DNA of 64,000 bases from CAWCKS01 sp963763485 (GCA_963763485.1 CAVXOW010000005.1:434001-498000); one strand, 5' to 3'; positions 1 through 9,291 are shown, numbered from the stretch's first letter. A program made the numbers and translations. The notes: generated by a model from the sequence alone, not told the origin.

Positions 1-2
1 TC

Positions 3-881
3 GGCGATTTCATCGCGCTATTGAAGCCGCGCGTGATGTCGCTCGTGATCTTCACGGCGCTGGTCGGCATCGTGCTGGCGCCGGGACACGTGCATCCGGT
101 CATCGCGCTGACCTCGCTGATTTGCATCGCAGCCGGCGCCGGCGCCTCGGGCGCGCTCAACATGTGGTACGACCGCGACATCGACGCGTTGATGTCGCGC
201 ACGGCGAACCGCCCCATTCCGCGCGGCCGCGTCTCGCCCGAGGAAGCGCTCGCGTTCGGCATGATACTCGCGTTCTTCTCGGTGGTGACGCTCGGCATTC
301 TCGTCAACTGGTACGCGGCGGCATTGCTCGCCTTCACGATCTTCTTCTATGTCGTGATTTACACGATGTGGCTGAAGCGCTGGACCGCGCAGAATATCGT
401 CATCGGCGGTGCCGCCGGCGCGCTGCCGCCGATGGTCGGCTGGGTCGCGGCGACGGGCTCCTTGTCGGTCGCGCCGGTACTGCTGTTCCTGATCATCTTC
501 CTGTGGACACCGCCGCACTTCTGGGCGCTCGCGCTTTACCGCACTGACGATTATGCGCGGGCGCGCGTGCCGATGCTGCCGGTGATTGCCGGCGCCGATG
601 CGACGCGGCTGCAGATCCTGCTTTATGCGATCGTGCTGGTCGCGGTCGCGACCGCGGCCTGGCCGCTTGGCTATTTCGGCCCCGGTTACGGCGTCGTCTC
701 CCTTGTCAGCGGCGCCGGACTGTTGTGGCTTGCCGTCAACGTCTATCGCGAGCGTGAGGGCGCAGCTGCGGTGCGCGCCGCTCGCCGCCTGTTCGGTTTC
801 TCGATCCTCTATCTGTTCGCTCTGTTCGCAACCCTGCTGGTCGAAGCGATGGTTCCCGTCGTTGGCCGGATGGTCGGATGA
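3..881 (+). CDS. ctaB: Protoheme IX farnesyltransferase (haem O synthase), 5' partial
   Basis: Adds a farnesyl group to protohaem IX to make haem O, the precursor of haem A for cytochrome aa3 oxidase; an inner-membrane UbiA-family enzyme. The reading frame is open to the left edge (G-D-F-I-A-L precede the TTG at 21), and family members have residues before this point, so the start lies outside the window. The Asp-rich prenyl-binding motif NMWYDRDID and the second acidic region YRTDDYARARVPM are present, with about nine hydrophobic segments. It leads into the same-strand genes for a small membrane protein, CtaG and CtaE, which fits an oxidase assembly operon. Confidence 0.95.
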   Translation, partial: GDFIALLKPRVMSLVIFTALVGIVLAPGHVHPVIALTSLICIAAGAGASGALNMWYDRDIDALMSRTANRPIPRGRVSPEEALAFGMILAFFSVVTLGILVNWYAAALLAFTIFFYVVIYTMWLKRWTAQNIVIGGAAGALPPMVGWVAATGSLSVAPVLLFLIIFLWTPPHFWALALYRTDDYARARVPMLPVIAGADATRLQILLYAIVLVAVATAAWPLGYFGPGYGVVSLVSGAGLLWLAVNVYREREGAAAVRAARRLFGFSILYLFALFATLLVEAMVPVVGRMVG

Positions 882-899
882 GCGGGCAATGGCTGCACG

Positions 900-1064
900 A
901 TGGGCGATAATCGGAACAGCGAAGGCATTGTCCTCACCGAGGAGCAGAAACGCCGCAGGCGTCAGCGTTCGATTGCCATTGCGCTCGCGCTCGGCATCCT
1001 GGTGGTGCTGTTCTTCGCCGTCACCATGGTCAAGGGGCCGGCCGTGTTGAACCGGCCGCTATGA
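900..1064 (+). CDS. Small single-span membrane protein, CoxF-like
   Basis: A 54-residue ORF between ctaB and ctaG: a charged N-terminus with a basic cluster (KRRRRQR at about residues 18-24), then one transmembrane helix (about 25-44) and a short tail. In rhizobia and relatives a small protein of this shape (called CoxF or a hypothetical protein) lies between ctaB and ctaG, so an accessory role in oxidase assembly is inferred from position. It begins 18 nt after ctaB stops and ends 18 nt before ctaG. No catalytic motif is visible. Confidence 0.75.
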   Translation: MGDNRNSEGIVLTEEQKRRRRQRSIAIALALGILVVLFFAVTMVKGPAVLNRPL

Positions 1065-1082
1065 GGATTTGACGCGCAAGCA

Positions 1083-1694
1083 ATGACCGCCGATCAGACC
1101 ACGATGCGCAAGGCCCGCAACCGCCGCGATACGGCGGTGGCGGCGGTATGCGGATTTGTGGTCGCGCTGATGGTCGGCGCGGCTTACGCCGCGGTCCCGT
1201 TCTACAACTGGTTCTGCCGCGTCACGGGCTTTAACGGCACCACCCAGGTCGCGACCGCGTCGCCGGCCTTCGAACTCGACCGCAAGATCGCGATCCGGTT
1301 CGATTCGAATGTCGCAGGCGGGTTGCCGTGGAAGTTCGAACCGGAGCAGACCGAGATCGAGGTCCATATCGGCCAGGTCGTCACCGCCTACTACAGCGTC
1401 ATCAATCAGTCGGCACGACCGACAATGGGGCAGGCGGCCTACAACGTCACGCCACTCACCGTCGGCTCCTATTTCAACAAGATCAACTGCTTCTGCTTCA
1501 CCGAGCAGCGCCTCGGTCCCGGTGAGAAGCGCGAGATGGCTGTCGTGTTCTATGTCGACCCTTCGATCGTGAAGGATTCCGACAATGATGGCCTCAACAC
1601 CATTACGCTGTCGTACACCTTCTATCCGTTGCGCGATGCCGAACCGAAGCCGCTTGCGGCGCGGGAGCCGGACTCACGCGCGGGAAATTTGTAA
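1083..1694 (+). CDS. ctaG: Cytochrome c oxidase assembly protein CtaG/Cox11
   Basis: Cox11-family copper chaperone that inserts the CuB ion into subunit I of cytochrome aa3 oxidase. The 203-residue protein has one N-terminal transmembrane helix (about residues 18-40) and a periplasmic immunoglobulin-like domain. The copper-binding Cys-x-Cys is seen in NCFCF (Cys136 and Cys138), and the conserved FYNWFCRVTG segment follows the helix. Length and position between ctaB and ctaE are typical. Confidence 0.97.
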   Translation: MTADQTTMRKARNRRDTAVAAVCGFVVALMVGAAYAAVPFYNWFCRVTGFNGTTQVATASPAFELDRKIAIRFDSNVAGGLPWKFEPEQTEIEVHIGQVVTAYYSVINQSARPTMGQAAYNVTPLTVGSYFNKINCFCFTEQRLGPGEKREMAVVFYVDPSIVKDSDNDGLNTITLSYTFYPLRDAEPKPLAAREPDSRAGNL

Positions 1695-1743
1695 GTAAGA
1701 GTTCAAAGCGCGGATCCGATCCGCGGCGCCAACGGAGACTTCA

Positions 1744-2601
1744 ATGGCCGACGCACACGCCAAGCATCACGACTACCACCTGGTCGACCCCAGCCCGTGG
1801 CCGATCGTCGGCTCGGTATCGGTCTTCATCATGGCGGTCGGCGCCATCAGCTGGATGAAGCACCTTTACGGAGCGGCGCCGATCGTGTTCGGCGTCGGCA
1901 CCATCGGCGTGCTCTACACCATGGCAAGCTGGTGGATGGATGTGATCCGCGAGGCGACTTACAAGGGCGATCACACCCGCGTCGTGCAACTGTCCCACCG
2001 CTACGGCATGATCCTGTTCATCGCCTCGGAGGTGATGTTCTTCGTCGCCTGGTTCTGGGCCTACTTCAATTCCGCGCTGTTTCCGACCGACGTGCACCAG
2101 GTGATGCGCGATCAACTGTTCGGCGGGGTGTGGCCGCCCAAGGGCATCGAGACCTTCGATCCCTGGCATTTGCCGCTGCTCAACACGCTGATCCTCCTGA
2201 CCTCGGGCACCACGGTGACCTGGGCGCACCATGCGCTGCTCGAGAACGACCGGCAGGGCCTGAAGTGGGGCCTGATCCTGACCGTCCTGCTCGGCGCCAC
2301 CTTCACCTGCGTGCAGGCCTACGAGTACAGCCATGCCGCGTTCGCCTATTCGGGTAACATTTACGGCGCGACCTTCTTCATGGCGACCGGCTTCCACGGT
2401 TTCCACGTCATCATCGGCACGATCTTCCTTACCGTGTGCCTGATCCGCGCCTATGCCGGACAATTCACGCCGACCCAACACCTCGGCTTCGAGTTTGCCG
2501 CCTGGTACTGGCACTTCGTCGATGTGGTCTGGCTGTTTCTGTTCATCTGCATCTATGTCTGGGGCCACGGCCCGGAGATCGCCGGCGGCCACGGCGGTTG
2601 A
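1744..2601 (+). CDS. ctaE: Cytochrome c oxidase subunit III
   Basis: Subunit III (CoxC/CtaE) of the aa3-type oxidase in the inner membrane; it stabilises the catalytic core and the proton-uptake route. The 285-residue protein has seven hydrophobic segments and family signatures including HxYHLVDPSPWP at the N-terminus, MFFVAWFWAYF in the middle and the C-terminal WYWHFVDVVWLFLF block. It starts 49 nt after ctaG and is followed by a strong terminator at 2621. Confidence 0.98.
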   Translation: MADAHAKHHDYHLVDPSPWPIVGSVSVFIMAVGAISWMKHLYGAAPIVFGVGTIGVLYTMASWWMDVIREATYKGDHTRVVQLSHRYGMILFIASEVMFFVAWFWAYFNSALFPTDVHQVMRDQLFGGVWPPKGIETFDPWHLPLLNTLILLTSGTTVTWAHHALLENDRQGLKWGLILTVLLGATFTCVQAYEYSHAAFAYSGNIYGATFFMATGFHGFHVIIGTIFLTVCLIRAYAGQFTPTQHLGFEFAAWYWHFVDVVWLFLFICIYVWGHGPEIAGGHGG

Positions 2602-2620
2602 TCGACACACAGAAAAATCG

Positions 2621-2650
2621 AAGGGGCGGCCGTGAGCCGCCCCTTTTTCT
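2621..2650 (+). terminator. Rho-independent terminator after ctaE
   Basis: A perfect 10-bp inverted repeat (AAGGGGCGGC and GCCGCCCCTT) with a 5-nt loop, followed by a T-rich run. It ends the ctaB-ctaE transcription unit. Confidence 0.88.
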
Positions 2651-2694
2651 TTTCACGTACTGGACTTGTTCGCTGCAAGCGTTAACTCGATGCC

Positions 2695-3090
2695 ATGCCG
2701 ACCACGCCGCAAACCCCGTCGACGCTGAGCCAGGCCGTCCTGCGCGGCCTTGCCTGCAAGTGCCCGCGCTGCGGACAGGGTAAACTTTTCAAGGGCTTTC
2801 TCGATGTGGCGCCGGCCTGCGAAGCGTGCGGGCTCGACTACGGTTTCACCGACGCCGGTGACGGTCCGGCGATATTCATCATTCTGATCGCCGGCTTCAT
2901 CGTCGTCTTCATCGCACTGATCATCGAAGTGAAATTCGAGCCGCCGTACTGGCTGGAGGCGCTGATCAGCTTGCCGATGGTGCTGGCCGCAACATTGCTG
3001 CCGCTGCGTTCGACCAAGTCACTGCTGATCTCGCTGCAATATCACCACAAGGCCTCGGAAGGTCAGCTCGCCCGCCGCGAGCCACGGTGA
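2695..3090 (+). CDS. DUF983 family membrane protein
   Basis: A 131-residue protein with two Cys-x2-Cys pairs near the N-terminus (CPRCG, then CEACG), consistent with a small zinc ribbon, followed by two transmembrane helices at about residues 60-80 and 90-105. DUF983 proteins are often encoded beside oxidase assembly genes in alphaproteobacteria; their molecular role is not established. The stop codon overlaps the start of the SURF1 gene by one base, so the two are probably translationally coupled. Confidence 0.88.
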   Translation: MPTTPQTPSTLSQAVLRGLACKCPRCGQGKLFKGFLDVAPACEACGLDYGFTDAGDGPAIFIILIAGFIVVFIALIIEVKFEPPYWLEALISLPMVLAATLLPLRSTKSLLISLQYHHKASEGQLARREPR

Positions 3091-3821
3091 TGATTGCACG
3101 CCAACGCGGTTCGCTCGGGATGGGCGTGATCACGCTCATCGTCGTTTGCACGCTGGTCGCGCTCGGCGTCTGGCAGTTGCAGCGCCGCGTCGAAAAACAC
3201 GCGTTGATCGCGGCTCTCACCGAACGGCTCGGCACGGCACCGGTGCCGCTTCCGCCGCCGACCCAATGGAACGCGCTGAACGCAGAGCATGACGAGTTCC
3301 GCCGCGTCACCGTTACGGCGACGTTTCGCGATGCGCCGGAGGCGAAGGTTTATGCCTCGGGTTCGGCCTTGCGTAGCGATATTGCCGGGCTCGGCGCGTT
3401 CGTGTTTGCGCCGGCTGCACTCTCCAACAGCACGACGATCGTTGTTGACCGCGGCTTCGTTCCCGATGGTGCCAAGGCGGCCGAGGCTCCGCACGAGGCA
3501 CTTACGCTGACAGGCTATCTGCGTTTCCCCGAGAAGCCGGGCTGGATTACGCCGTTGCCCGACGTCAACAAGCGGCTCTGGTTCGCGCGCGACCAGCTCG
3601 ACATGGCCAAGGCATTGTCCTGGGGCGCGGTCGCGCCGTTCTACATCGACCTCGAAGCACCCGCGCCGCCGTCCGGCCTGCCGAAGCCGGGCCCCCTCGA
3701 GGTGCATCTGAAGGACGATCATTTGCAATATGCCATCACCTGGTTCGCCTTGGCGGCGGCGGTGGCGATTGCTTTTGCGATCTGGCTGCGCGGGCGTGCG
3801 CGCGCGGAAGCTGTGGCTTAA
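3090..3821 (+). CDS. surf1: SURF1 family cytochrome oxidase assembly protein
   Basis: SURF1/Shy1 proteins help deliver haem A to oxidase subunit I. The 243-residue protein has the usual plan: an N-terminal transmembrane helix (about 8-30), a periplasmic domain with the family motif GVWQLQRR just after the helix, and a C-terminal helix (about 212-232). An ATG at 3090 shares its A with the DUF983 stop; a GTG three bases upstream is also possible. Confidence 0.93.
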   Translation: MIARQRGSLGMGVITLIVVCTLVALGVWQLQRRVEKHALIAALTERLGTAPVPLPPPTQWNALNAEHDEFRRVTVTATFRDAPEAKVYASGSALRSDIAGLGAFVFAPAALSNSTTIVVDRGFVPDGAKAAEAPHEALTLTGYLRFPEKPGWITPLPDVNKRLWFARDQLDMAKALSWGAVAPFYIDLEAPAPPSGLPKPGPLEVHLKDDHLQYAITWFALAAAVAIAFAIWLRGRARAEAVA

Positions 3822-3954
3822 GGGCAGCTTCGAGCCAGCTTGTGAGAGTGCGACGAGGGCGATATGGTTCGCGCTCCGTAAATCGCTGCTGTGGCGATAT
3901 TTGCGTGATTTCAACGGCTTAGGCGTAAGCCGCGCGTTCCTTGGATCAGGACCA

Positions 3955-5364
3955 GTGCAGTATCTCTCGACCAGGGGCGAGGCCCCGAAGCTCGGCTTCT
4001 GCGACGCCATGCTGACGGGGCTCGCCCGCGACGGCGGCCTTTACCTGCCTGAAACCTGGCCACAGCTGTCGGGCGAGGCGATCGGCGGCCTGTTCGGCCG
4101 GCCCTATGACGAGGTGGCAGTCGAGATCCTGCGTCCGTTCGTCGGTGGCGAGATTTCCGACACTGACCTGCGCGGCATGACCAACGAGGCCTATGCCACC
4201 TTCCGCCATCCCGCGGTGGTGCCGCTCGACCAGACCGCTCCGAGCCAGTTCGTGCTCGAGCTGTTTCATGGCCCGACGCTCGCCTTCAAGGACGTCGCGA
4301 TGCAGCTCGTGGCGCGGATGATGGACCATGTGCTCGCGCAGCGCGCCGAACGCACCACGATTGCGGTTGCGACCTCGGGTGACACTGGCGGCGCCGCGGT
4401 GCATGCGTTCGCCGAGCGCGCCCGCGTCGATCTCGTGGTACTGTTTCCGAACGGCCGCATTTCCGAGGTGCAGCGGCGCATGATGACGACGTCGGGCGCG
4501 AGCAATGTCCACGCCGTCGCCATCGACGGCACATTCGACGATTGCCAGGCGCTGGTGAAAGGCCTGTTCAATCACCACCGGTTCCGCGACGAGGTCTCGC
4601 TATCGGGCGTCAACTCGATCAACTGGGCGCGCATTGTCAGCCAGGCAGTTTACTACTTCACCTCGGCGGTCGCGCTCGGCGCGCCGGCGCGCCAGATCGA
4701 TTTCACCGTGCCGACCGGCAATTTCGGCGACATCTTCGCCGGCTATGTCGCCAAGCGCATGGGGCTGCCGATCCGCACGTTGCGCGTCGCTACCAACGTC
4801 AACGACATTCTCGCGCGCACGCTGTCGAGCGGCGCTTACGAGGTGCGCGACGTGCACGAGACCACGTCGCCATCGATGGACATCCAGATTTCGTCGAACT
4901 TCGAGCGTCTCGTGTTCGAGGCGACCGGCCGCGATGCCGGAACCATTCGCGGCCTGATGGCGTCGCTCAATCAGTCGCGCCGATTCGTGTTGCCGGCCGC
5001 TGCGCTGCGCGCGATCCGTGAGGATTTCGACGCCGGCCGCGCCGACGAGAGCGAGGTGAAGGCCGCGATCCGCGCTGCCTGGCGCGAGGCCGGCGACCTC
5101 ATCGATCCACACACTGCGGTCGCGATCGCGGTTGCCGAGCGCGCCGCGACCAGTACCGATGTTCCGAACATCGTGCTGGCGACGGCGCACGCCGCGAAAT
5201 TCCCCGACGCGGTCGAGGCGGCCTGCGGCCGCCGGCCCGAGCTGCCGCCGTGGCTGTCGGGTCTGATGAGCAAGACCGAGCACGTCACGCGAATGTCAAA
5301 CGATCAGGGTGAACTCGAACGCTTCGTGCGCGGCGTTTCGCGCGCAACACGGGCAACGACGTGA
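3955..5364 (+). CDS. thrC: Threonine synthase
   Basis: PLP enzyme that converts O-phosphohomoserine to threonine, in the cytoplasm. The GTG at 3955 starts the family N-terminus (QYLSTRGEAPKLGF) and gives 469 residues, the usual length; a longer open frame back to 3730 overlaps SURF1 by 92 bp and is rejected. The PLP lysine lies in PTLAFKD and the phosphate-binding loop is TSGDTGGAA. It sits between SURF1 and the M16 peptidase gene. Confidence 0.97.
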   Translation: MQYLSTRGEAPKLGFCDAMLTGLARDGGLYLPETWPQLSGEAIGGLFGRPYDEVAVEILRPFVGGEISDTDLRGMTNEAYATFRHPAVVPLDQTAPSQFVLELFHGPTLAFKDVAMQLVARMMDHVLAQRAERTTIAVATSGDTGGAAVHAFAERARVDLVVLFPNGRISEVQRRMMTTSGASNVHAVAIDGTFDDCQALVKGLFNHHRFRDEVSLSGVNSINWARIVSQAVYYFTSAVALGAPARQIDFTVPTGNFGDIFAGYVAKRMGLPIRTLRVATNVNDILARTLSSGAYEVRDVHETTSPSMDIQISSNFERLVFEATGRDAGTIRGLMASLNQSRRFVLPAAALRAIREDFDAGRADESEVKAAIRAAWREAGDLIDPHTAVAIAVAERAATSTDVPNIVLATAHAAKFPDAVEAACGRRPELPPWLSGLMSKTEHVTRMSNDQGELERFVRGVSRATRATT

Positions 5365-5397
5365 GACCGGCCGGATGAAGGCTCAAAGGAAAATGGG

Positions 5398-6684
5398 ATG
5401 GTTGTAAGAGTAACAAAGCTTGCGTCGGGGCTGACGGTCGTCACCGACACCATGCCGCATCTGGAGACTGCCGCGCTCGGCGTGTGGGCCAATGTCGGCG
5501 GCCGCTACGAGCAGCTCAACGAGCACGGCGTTTCGCATTTCCTCGAGCACATGGCGTTCAAAGGCACGCGCCGGCGCAGCGCGCGCCAGATCGTCGAGGA
5601 GATCGAGAATGTCGGCGGCGACGTCAACGCAGCGACCGGGATGGAGACCACCGCCTATTACGCGCGCGTCCTCAAGGCCGATGTGCCGCTCGGCCTCGAC
5701 GTGCTTTCCGATATCCTGAGCGATCCGTTGTTCGACAAGGAAGATGTCGAGCGCGAGAAGAGCGTCATCGAGCAGGAGATCGGCGCGGTCAGCGATACCC
5801 CTGACGACGTCATCTACGAATACTTGAGCGAGCTCGCGTTCCCCGAACAGCCGATGGGGCGCTCGCTGCTCGGCACGCCCGAGACGTTGCGGAACTTCAC
5901 GGACACGACGTTGCGTTCCTATCTCGAGCGGCACTACCGCGCGCCCAGTATGGTGGTCGGTGCTGCCGGCGCAGTCGACCATGATGCGGTTGTCGCAAAT
6001 GCAGAGCAGCGCTTTTCGGGATTCACTGGACCTGCCGTCGAAAAGCCTCAGCAAGCACGCTTCGTTGGCGGCTCGCGGGTCGAGCATCGCGATCTCGAGC
6101 AGGCGCATCTGACGATCGGTCTTGAGGGCGTCGCGCAGACCGATCCGTCGCTGTTCAGTCTGCAGGTGTTTTCCTCGATCCTCGGTGGCGGGATGTCGTC
6201 GCGGCTGTTCCAGGAGGTGCGCGAGAAGCGCGGGCTGTGCTACTCGATCTACACTTTCCATATGCCTTACCACGACACCGGGTTTTTCGGCCTCTACACC
6301 GGGACCGATCCGAACGATGCGCCGGAGATGATGGAAGTCGTGGTCGATGAGATCAAGCGCGCCGCCGACAACCTGACCGATACCGAGGTGGTTCGCGCCA
6401 AGGCGCAGATGAAGGCCGGATTGTTGATGGCGATGGAAAGCTGCAGCTCTCGGGTCGAGCAACTGGCGCGGCACGTCATCGCCTATGGACGGCCGTTGAC
6501 GGCGGAAGAGGTGATCGGCCGCATCGACGGCGTCAGCGCCGGATCGGCGCGGGAGGCCGCTCACGCCTTGCTGTCGCGCAGCCGTCCCGCGGTCGTGGCA
6601 CTGGGCGAGGGCCGCGGTCTCGAGAAGGCGATCTCCTTTGTCGAGGGGTTGACGGAAGCGCCGGATCGGGCACGTTATCACTAG
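5398..6684 (+). CDS. M16 family zinc peptidase (mitochondrial-processing-peptidase-like)
   Basis: A 428-residue pitrilysin-family metallopeptidase of the bacterial processing-peptidase type. The inverted zinc motif HxxEH is present as HFLEH (His47, Glu50, His51), and the distal acidic ligand is expected in the EREKSVIEQEI segment. The C-terminal half has the second M16 fold, with a GGGMSSRLFQEVREKRGL block typical of the family. In several alphaproteobacteria a gene of this kind follows thrC. The natural substrate is unknown. It begins 33 nt after thrC. Confidence 0.93.
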   Translation: MVVRVTKLASGLTVVTDTMPHLETAALGVWANVGGRYEQLNEHGVSHFLEHMAFKGTRRRSARQIVEEIENVGGDVNAATGMETTAYYARVLKADVPLGLDVLSDILSDPLFDKEDVEREKSVIEQEIGAVSDTPDDVIYEYLSELAFPEQPMGRSLLGTPETLRNFTDTTLRSYLERHYRAPSMVVGAAGAVDHDAVVANAEQRFSGFTGPAVEKPQQARFVGGSRVEHRDLEQAHLTIGLEGVAQTDPSLFSLQVFSSILGGGMSSRLFQEVREKRGLCYSIYTFHMPYHDTGFFGLYTGTDPNDAPEMMEVVVDEIKRAADNLTDTEVVRAKAQMKAGLLMAMESCSSRVEQLARHVIAYGRPLTAEEVIGRIDGVSAGSAREAAHALLSRSRPAVVALGEGRGLEKAISFVEGLTEAPDRARYH

Positions 6685-6708
6685 CAGAGCAGTGCAGGGG
6701 GAGCGTCC

Positions 6709-7296
6709 TTGGCCCTCTTCGGGTTGACCTCGTCGATGCCGCCATCGCTCGCGCCGCGCGGGCGCGGTCTCGTGCTGCGTCCGCCGCAGATGGGGGATTA
6801 CCTGCAATGGGCGCAGTTGCGCGAGGCGAGCCGCGGCTTTCTCACGCCGTGGGAACCGATCTGGCCGTCCGATGACCTGACCCGTGCCGGCTTCCGCCGG
6901 CGGCTGCGCCGCTACGCCGATGACATCGCCGGCGATCGCGCCTATCCGTTTCTGATCTTCCGCAGCGATGACAACGTACTCATCGGCGGCGTCACGCTCG
7001 CCAATGTGCGGCGCGGCATCGTTCAAGCTGGCACCATCGGTTATTGGACCGGTGAGGCGTTCGCCGGCCACGGTTATATGACGCGCGCATTGCGCGTACT
7101 GCTGCCGTTCGTGTTCAGCGAACTCAACCTGCACCGCATCGAGGCCGCGTGCATTCCCTCGAACAACGCGTCGGTGCGCGTGCTGGAAAAATGCGGCTTC
7201 GTTCGCGAGGGTCTGGCCAGGCGCTACCTCTGCATCAACGGGGTCTGGCAGGATCATTTCCTGTTCGGACTTCTGAACGAGGATTTTCGCGGCTGA
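6709..7296 (+). CDS. GNAT family N-acetyltransferase (RimJ/RimL type)
   Basis: A 195-residue acetyl-CoA-dependent N-acetyltransferase. The RimJ-type pattern is clear: RGLVLRPPQ near the start, YWTGEAFAGHGYMTRAL (the acetyl-CoA loop region), then NLHRIEAACIPSNNASVRVLEK and KCGF. The likely start is TTG at 6709, preceded by a purine-rich AGGGGGAG ribosome binding site. It follows the peptidase gene by 24 nt. The acetylated substrate (a ribosomal protein or other) cannot be read from sequence. Confidence 0.9.
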   Translation: MALFGLTSSMPPSLAPRGRGLVLRPPQMGDYLQWAQLREASRGFLTPWEPIWPSDDLTRAGFRRRLRRYADDIAGDRAYPFLIFRSDDNVLIGGVTLANVRRGIVQAGTIGYWTGEAFAGHGYMTRALRVLLPFVFSELNLHRIEAACIPSNNASVRVLEKCGFVREGLARRYLCINGVWQDHFLFGLLNEDFRG

Positions 7297-7386
7297 TCCT
7301 GCGGCCATGGAAGTCTCTCAAAGCCATGGGTTCGCCGTCATTGACCTGCTATAAGTCGGGTGAGGGACGGGGACGCTTTTAAGAGT

Positions 7387-8091
7387 ATGAACGACCGGAT
7401 GACGCGCGACGGAGTGATATCTGCGGGCAAGTCTAATCGCTTGGCGCGATGGTTTGTGGTTCCCGCTGCGCTTGCGATCGTGGGTAGCGTTGCCGGTTGC
7501 GGCGGCGGCAGCATGTTGTCGTCATCAAGCAGCGATAGCTCGTCCATCGGTAGCCGCTTCAGCCAGCTGTTCGGCTCCGGCTCAGACTCCAAGGCACAGC
7601 TCGTCGGAACTCCGCCAGATCCGGCCGCGGTTGTCGATACCGCGTGTCCGAGCGTTGCTATCCGCGAGGGTACGGCAACCTACGCGGTCGGAGCGCAGGG
7701 AAAACCGGCGACTGGCAGCGATCTTCGCTTTCAGGGCACGCTCGTTCGCTATGCGCGCGATTGCACGCGTCTCGGCGGTCAGGTCAATGCTCGGATCGGC
7801 GTCGAGGGTCGCGTGATCGTCGGCCCGGCAGGCGCACCCGCCGCGGTCGATCTGCCCATTCGCATCGCGCTGGTACAGGAAGGCGTTCAGCCGAAGACGA
7901 TTGCCACCAAACTGTACAACACACCGGTCGACCTCGGTGAGAATACCAATGTGCCATTCTCGTTCGTGGCCGAGGATTTCAGCTACCCGATACCGGCGCC
8001 CGGCGTGGCCGACGCGTATGTGTTCTACGTCGGCTTTGACCCGAACGGCGTGAAGCCCGAGCGGCCCGCGCGGAAGGGAAAGAAAGGTTAG
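7387..8091 (+). CDS. Hypothetical lipoprotein
   Basis: A 234-residue protein whose N-terminus has a basic segment, a hydrophobic stretch (about 22-38) and a lipobox-like VAGC followed by a glycine- and serine-rich linker, so a membrane-anchored lipoprotein is inferred. The rest is predicted beta-rich and soluble; no catalytic motif is recognised. ATG 7387 is preferred to an earlier frame start at 7360 because it gives a normal signal peptide length. A strong terminator follows. Confidence 0.8.
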   Translation: MNDRMTRDGVISAGKSNRLARWFVVPAALAIVGSVAGCGGGSMLSSSSSDSSSIGSRFSQLFGSGSDSKAQLVGTPPDPAAVVDTACPSVAIREGTATYAVGAQGKPATGSDLRFQGTLVRYARDCTRLGGQVNARIGVEGRVIVGPAGAPAAVDLPIRIALVQEGVQPKTIATKLYNTPVDLGENTNVPFSFVAEDFSYPIPAPGVADAYVFYVGFDPNGVKPERPARKGKKG

Positions 8092-8116
8092 TCTAGGCGA
8101 ACACGCCGCCAACAAA

Positions 8117-8153
8117 AAAAGAGCCGGCCACGTATCGCGGTCGGCTCTTTTTT
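8117..8153. terminator. Bidirectional terminator between the lipoprotein gene and atpF
   Basis: A near-perfect 13-bp inverted repeat (AAAAGAGCCGGCC and GGTCGGCTCTTTT) with A-rich sequence on the left and T-rich on the right. The genes on either side converge here, so it can serve both. Confidence 0.88.
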
Positions 8154-8168
8154 GCGCCTGCAATGTGG

Positions 8169-8648
8169 TCAGTTCAGCTTTTGCCGAACCTCGCCGATGC
8201 CCTGATTGATCAGCGCATCGGCTGCCGACCCCTTCAGCGTGTCGCCGAGAATCTTCGAAGCTGCGGCCACGGCCGCGTCCGCCGCGGCGGAGCGAACGTC
8301 GGCGAGCGCTTGCGCCTCGGCTTGCGCGATCTTGCTCTCGGCCATCTTGGTACGCCGCGCCACGAACTCTTCCATCCGCGTCTTGGCCTCGGTGGCAGTG
8401 CGCTCGGCCTCGGCCCTGGCGCTCGCGATGATCTCTTCGGCTTCTCGCACGGCGCTCTCGCGCCTGGCGCGATACTCGGCGAGCAGCTTTGCGGCTTCGT
8501 CCTTGAGCTTGCGGGCGTCGTCGAGCTCGTTCCTGATGCGGTCGCGGCGATGGTCGAGCGTGCGCAATACGGTGCGATGGATGCCGAAATAGGCAAAGAC
8601 GCCGAGCAGGATAAAGAATGCGACTGCGACCCAGTCTTCGGCTTCCAT
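8169..8648 (-). CDS. atpF: F0F1 ATP synthase subunit b
   Basis: Peripheral stalk subunit b of the F0 sector. The 159-residue protein has one N-terminal membrane helix (about 5-22), then a long, charged alpha-helical coiled coil rich in Ala, Glu, Arg and Lys, the b-subunit design. It is the last gene of the F0 operon, 4 nt after the b' gene, as in other alphaproteobacteria with two stalk b-type subunits. Confidence 0.95.
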   Translation of the reverse strand: MEAEDWVAVAFFILLGVFAYFGIHRTVLRTLDHRRDRIRNELDDARKLKDEAAKLLAEYRARRESAVREAEEIIASARAEAERTATEAKTRMEEFVARRTKMAESKIAQAEAQALADVRSAAADAAVAAASKILGDTLKGSAADALINQGIGEVRQKLN

Positions 8649-8652
8649 CGCC

Positions 8653-9231
8653 CTATCCTTTCAACGTCGCATCGACGGCGCTATTGATCGTGCCTGCATC
8701 CGGGGTCATTCCGATCAGCCGCTGCACGATGGCGCCGGCGGTGTCGGCTGCGATGGTGCGGACATTACCCATCGCGGCGGTACGGGTCTCCGCGATCGTC
8801 TTTTCCGCGGCAGCAAGCTTGGCCGCAAGCCGCCCTTCGAGCGCCTTGCGATCAGCTTCAGCCTGCGCATTCAGCTTGTCGCGGATTTCCATGCCGATGC
8901 CCTGGGCCTTGGCGCGGGCGCTTGCGAGCTCCAATTCATAGGCCTTCAGCGCCGCGTCAGACTGGTCGCGCAGCTTTTGTGCCTCGCCGATATCGGAGTC
9001 GATTGCACCCTGCCGCGCCATCAACACGCCCTTCATGCGCGGCAGCGCAAGGCGGGAGACGATGATGTAAAGCAGCGCAAACGCGATCACGAGCGACACC
9101 AGCTGGGAAGCAAAGGTGTCGGCCTGGAACGGCGGAAAGGGCGCCTTGTGACCGCCCTCGGCCTCGGTATGGCCGCCGGCGGGAGCGGCGCCATGGGCGT
9201 CGTGGCCAGCGGCCATTTTGTTCTCAGCCAC
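8653..9231 (-). CDS. atpF2: F0F1 ATP synthase subunit b'
   Basis: Second stalk subunit (b'), which forms a heterodimer with b in phototrophic bacteria and their relatives. The 192-residue protein has an extra N-terminal Ala/Gly/His-rich segment (about 1-35), a membrane helix (about 42-62) and a long helical domain. It lies between atpE and atpF on the same strand. Confidence 0.95.
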   Translation of the reverse strand: MAENKMAAGHDAHGAAPAGGHTEAEGGHKAPFPPFQADTFASQLVSLVIAFALLYIIVSRLALPRMKGVLMARQGAIDSDIGEAQKLRDQSDAALKAYELELASARAKAQGIGMEIRDKLNAQAEADRKALEGRLAAKLAAAEKTIAETRTAAMGNVRTIAADTAGAIVQRLIGMTPDAGTINSAVDATLKG

Positions 9232-9291
9232 GGAGCTCTCCGTTCAAGTCGATCGGACGACCGGCAACATCCTGCGTTGCCGACGCGCTCA

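Noticed and set aside
3730..3954. 75-codon N-terminal extension of thrC
   Set aside because: It overlaps SURF1 and does not resemble threonine synthase, whose family start is at 3955.
5383..7308. 641-codon minus-strand open frame opposite the M16 peptidase gene
   Set aside because: It is the antisense shadow of GC-rich genes: the plus strand has the HxxEH motif and GNAT blocks, while the minus translation is Arg/His/Gln-rich with no domain.
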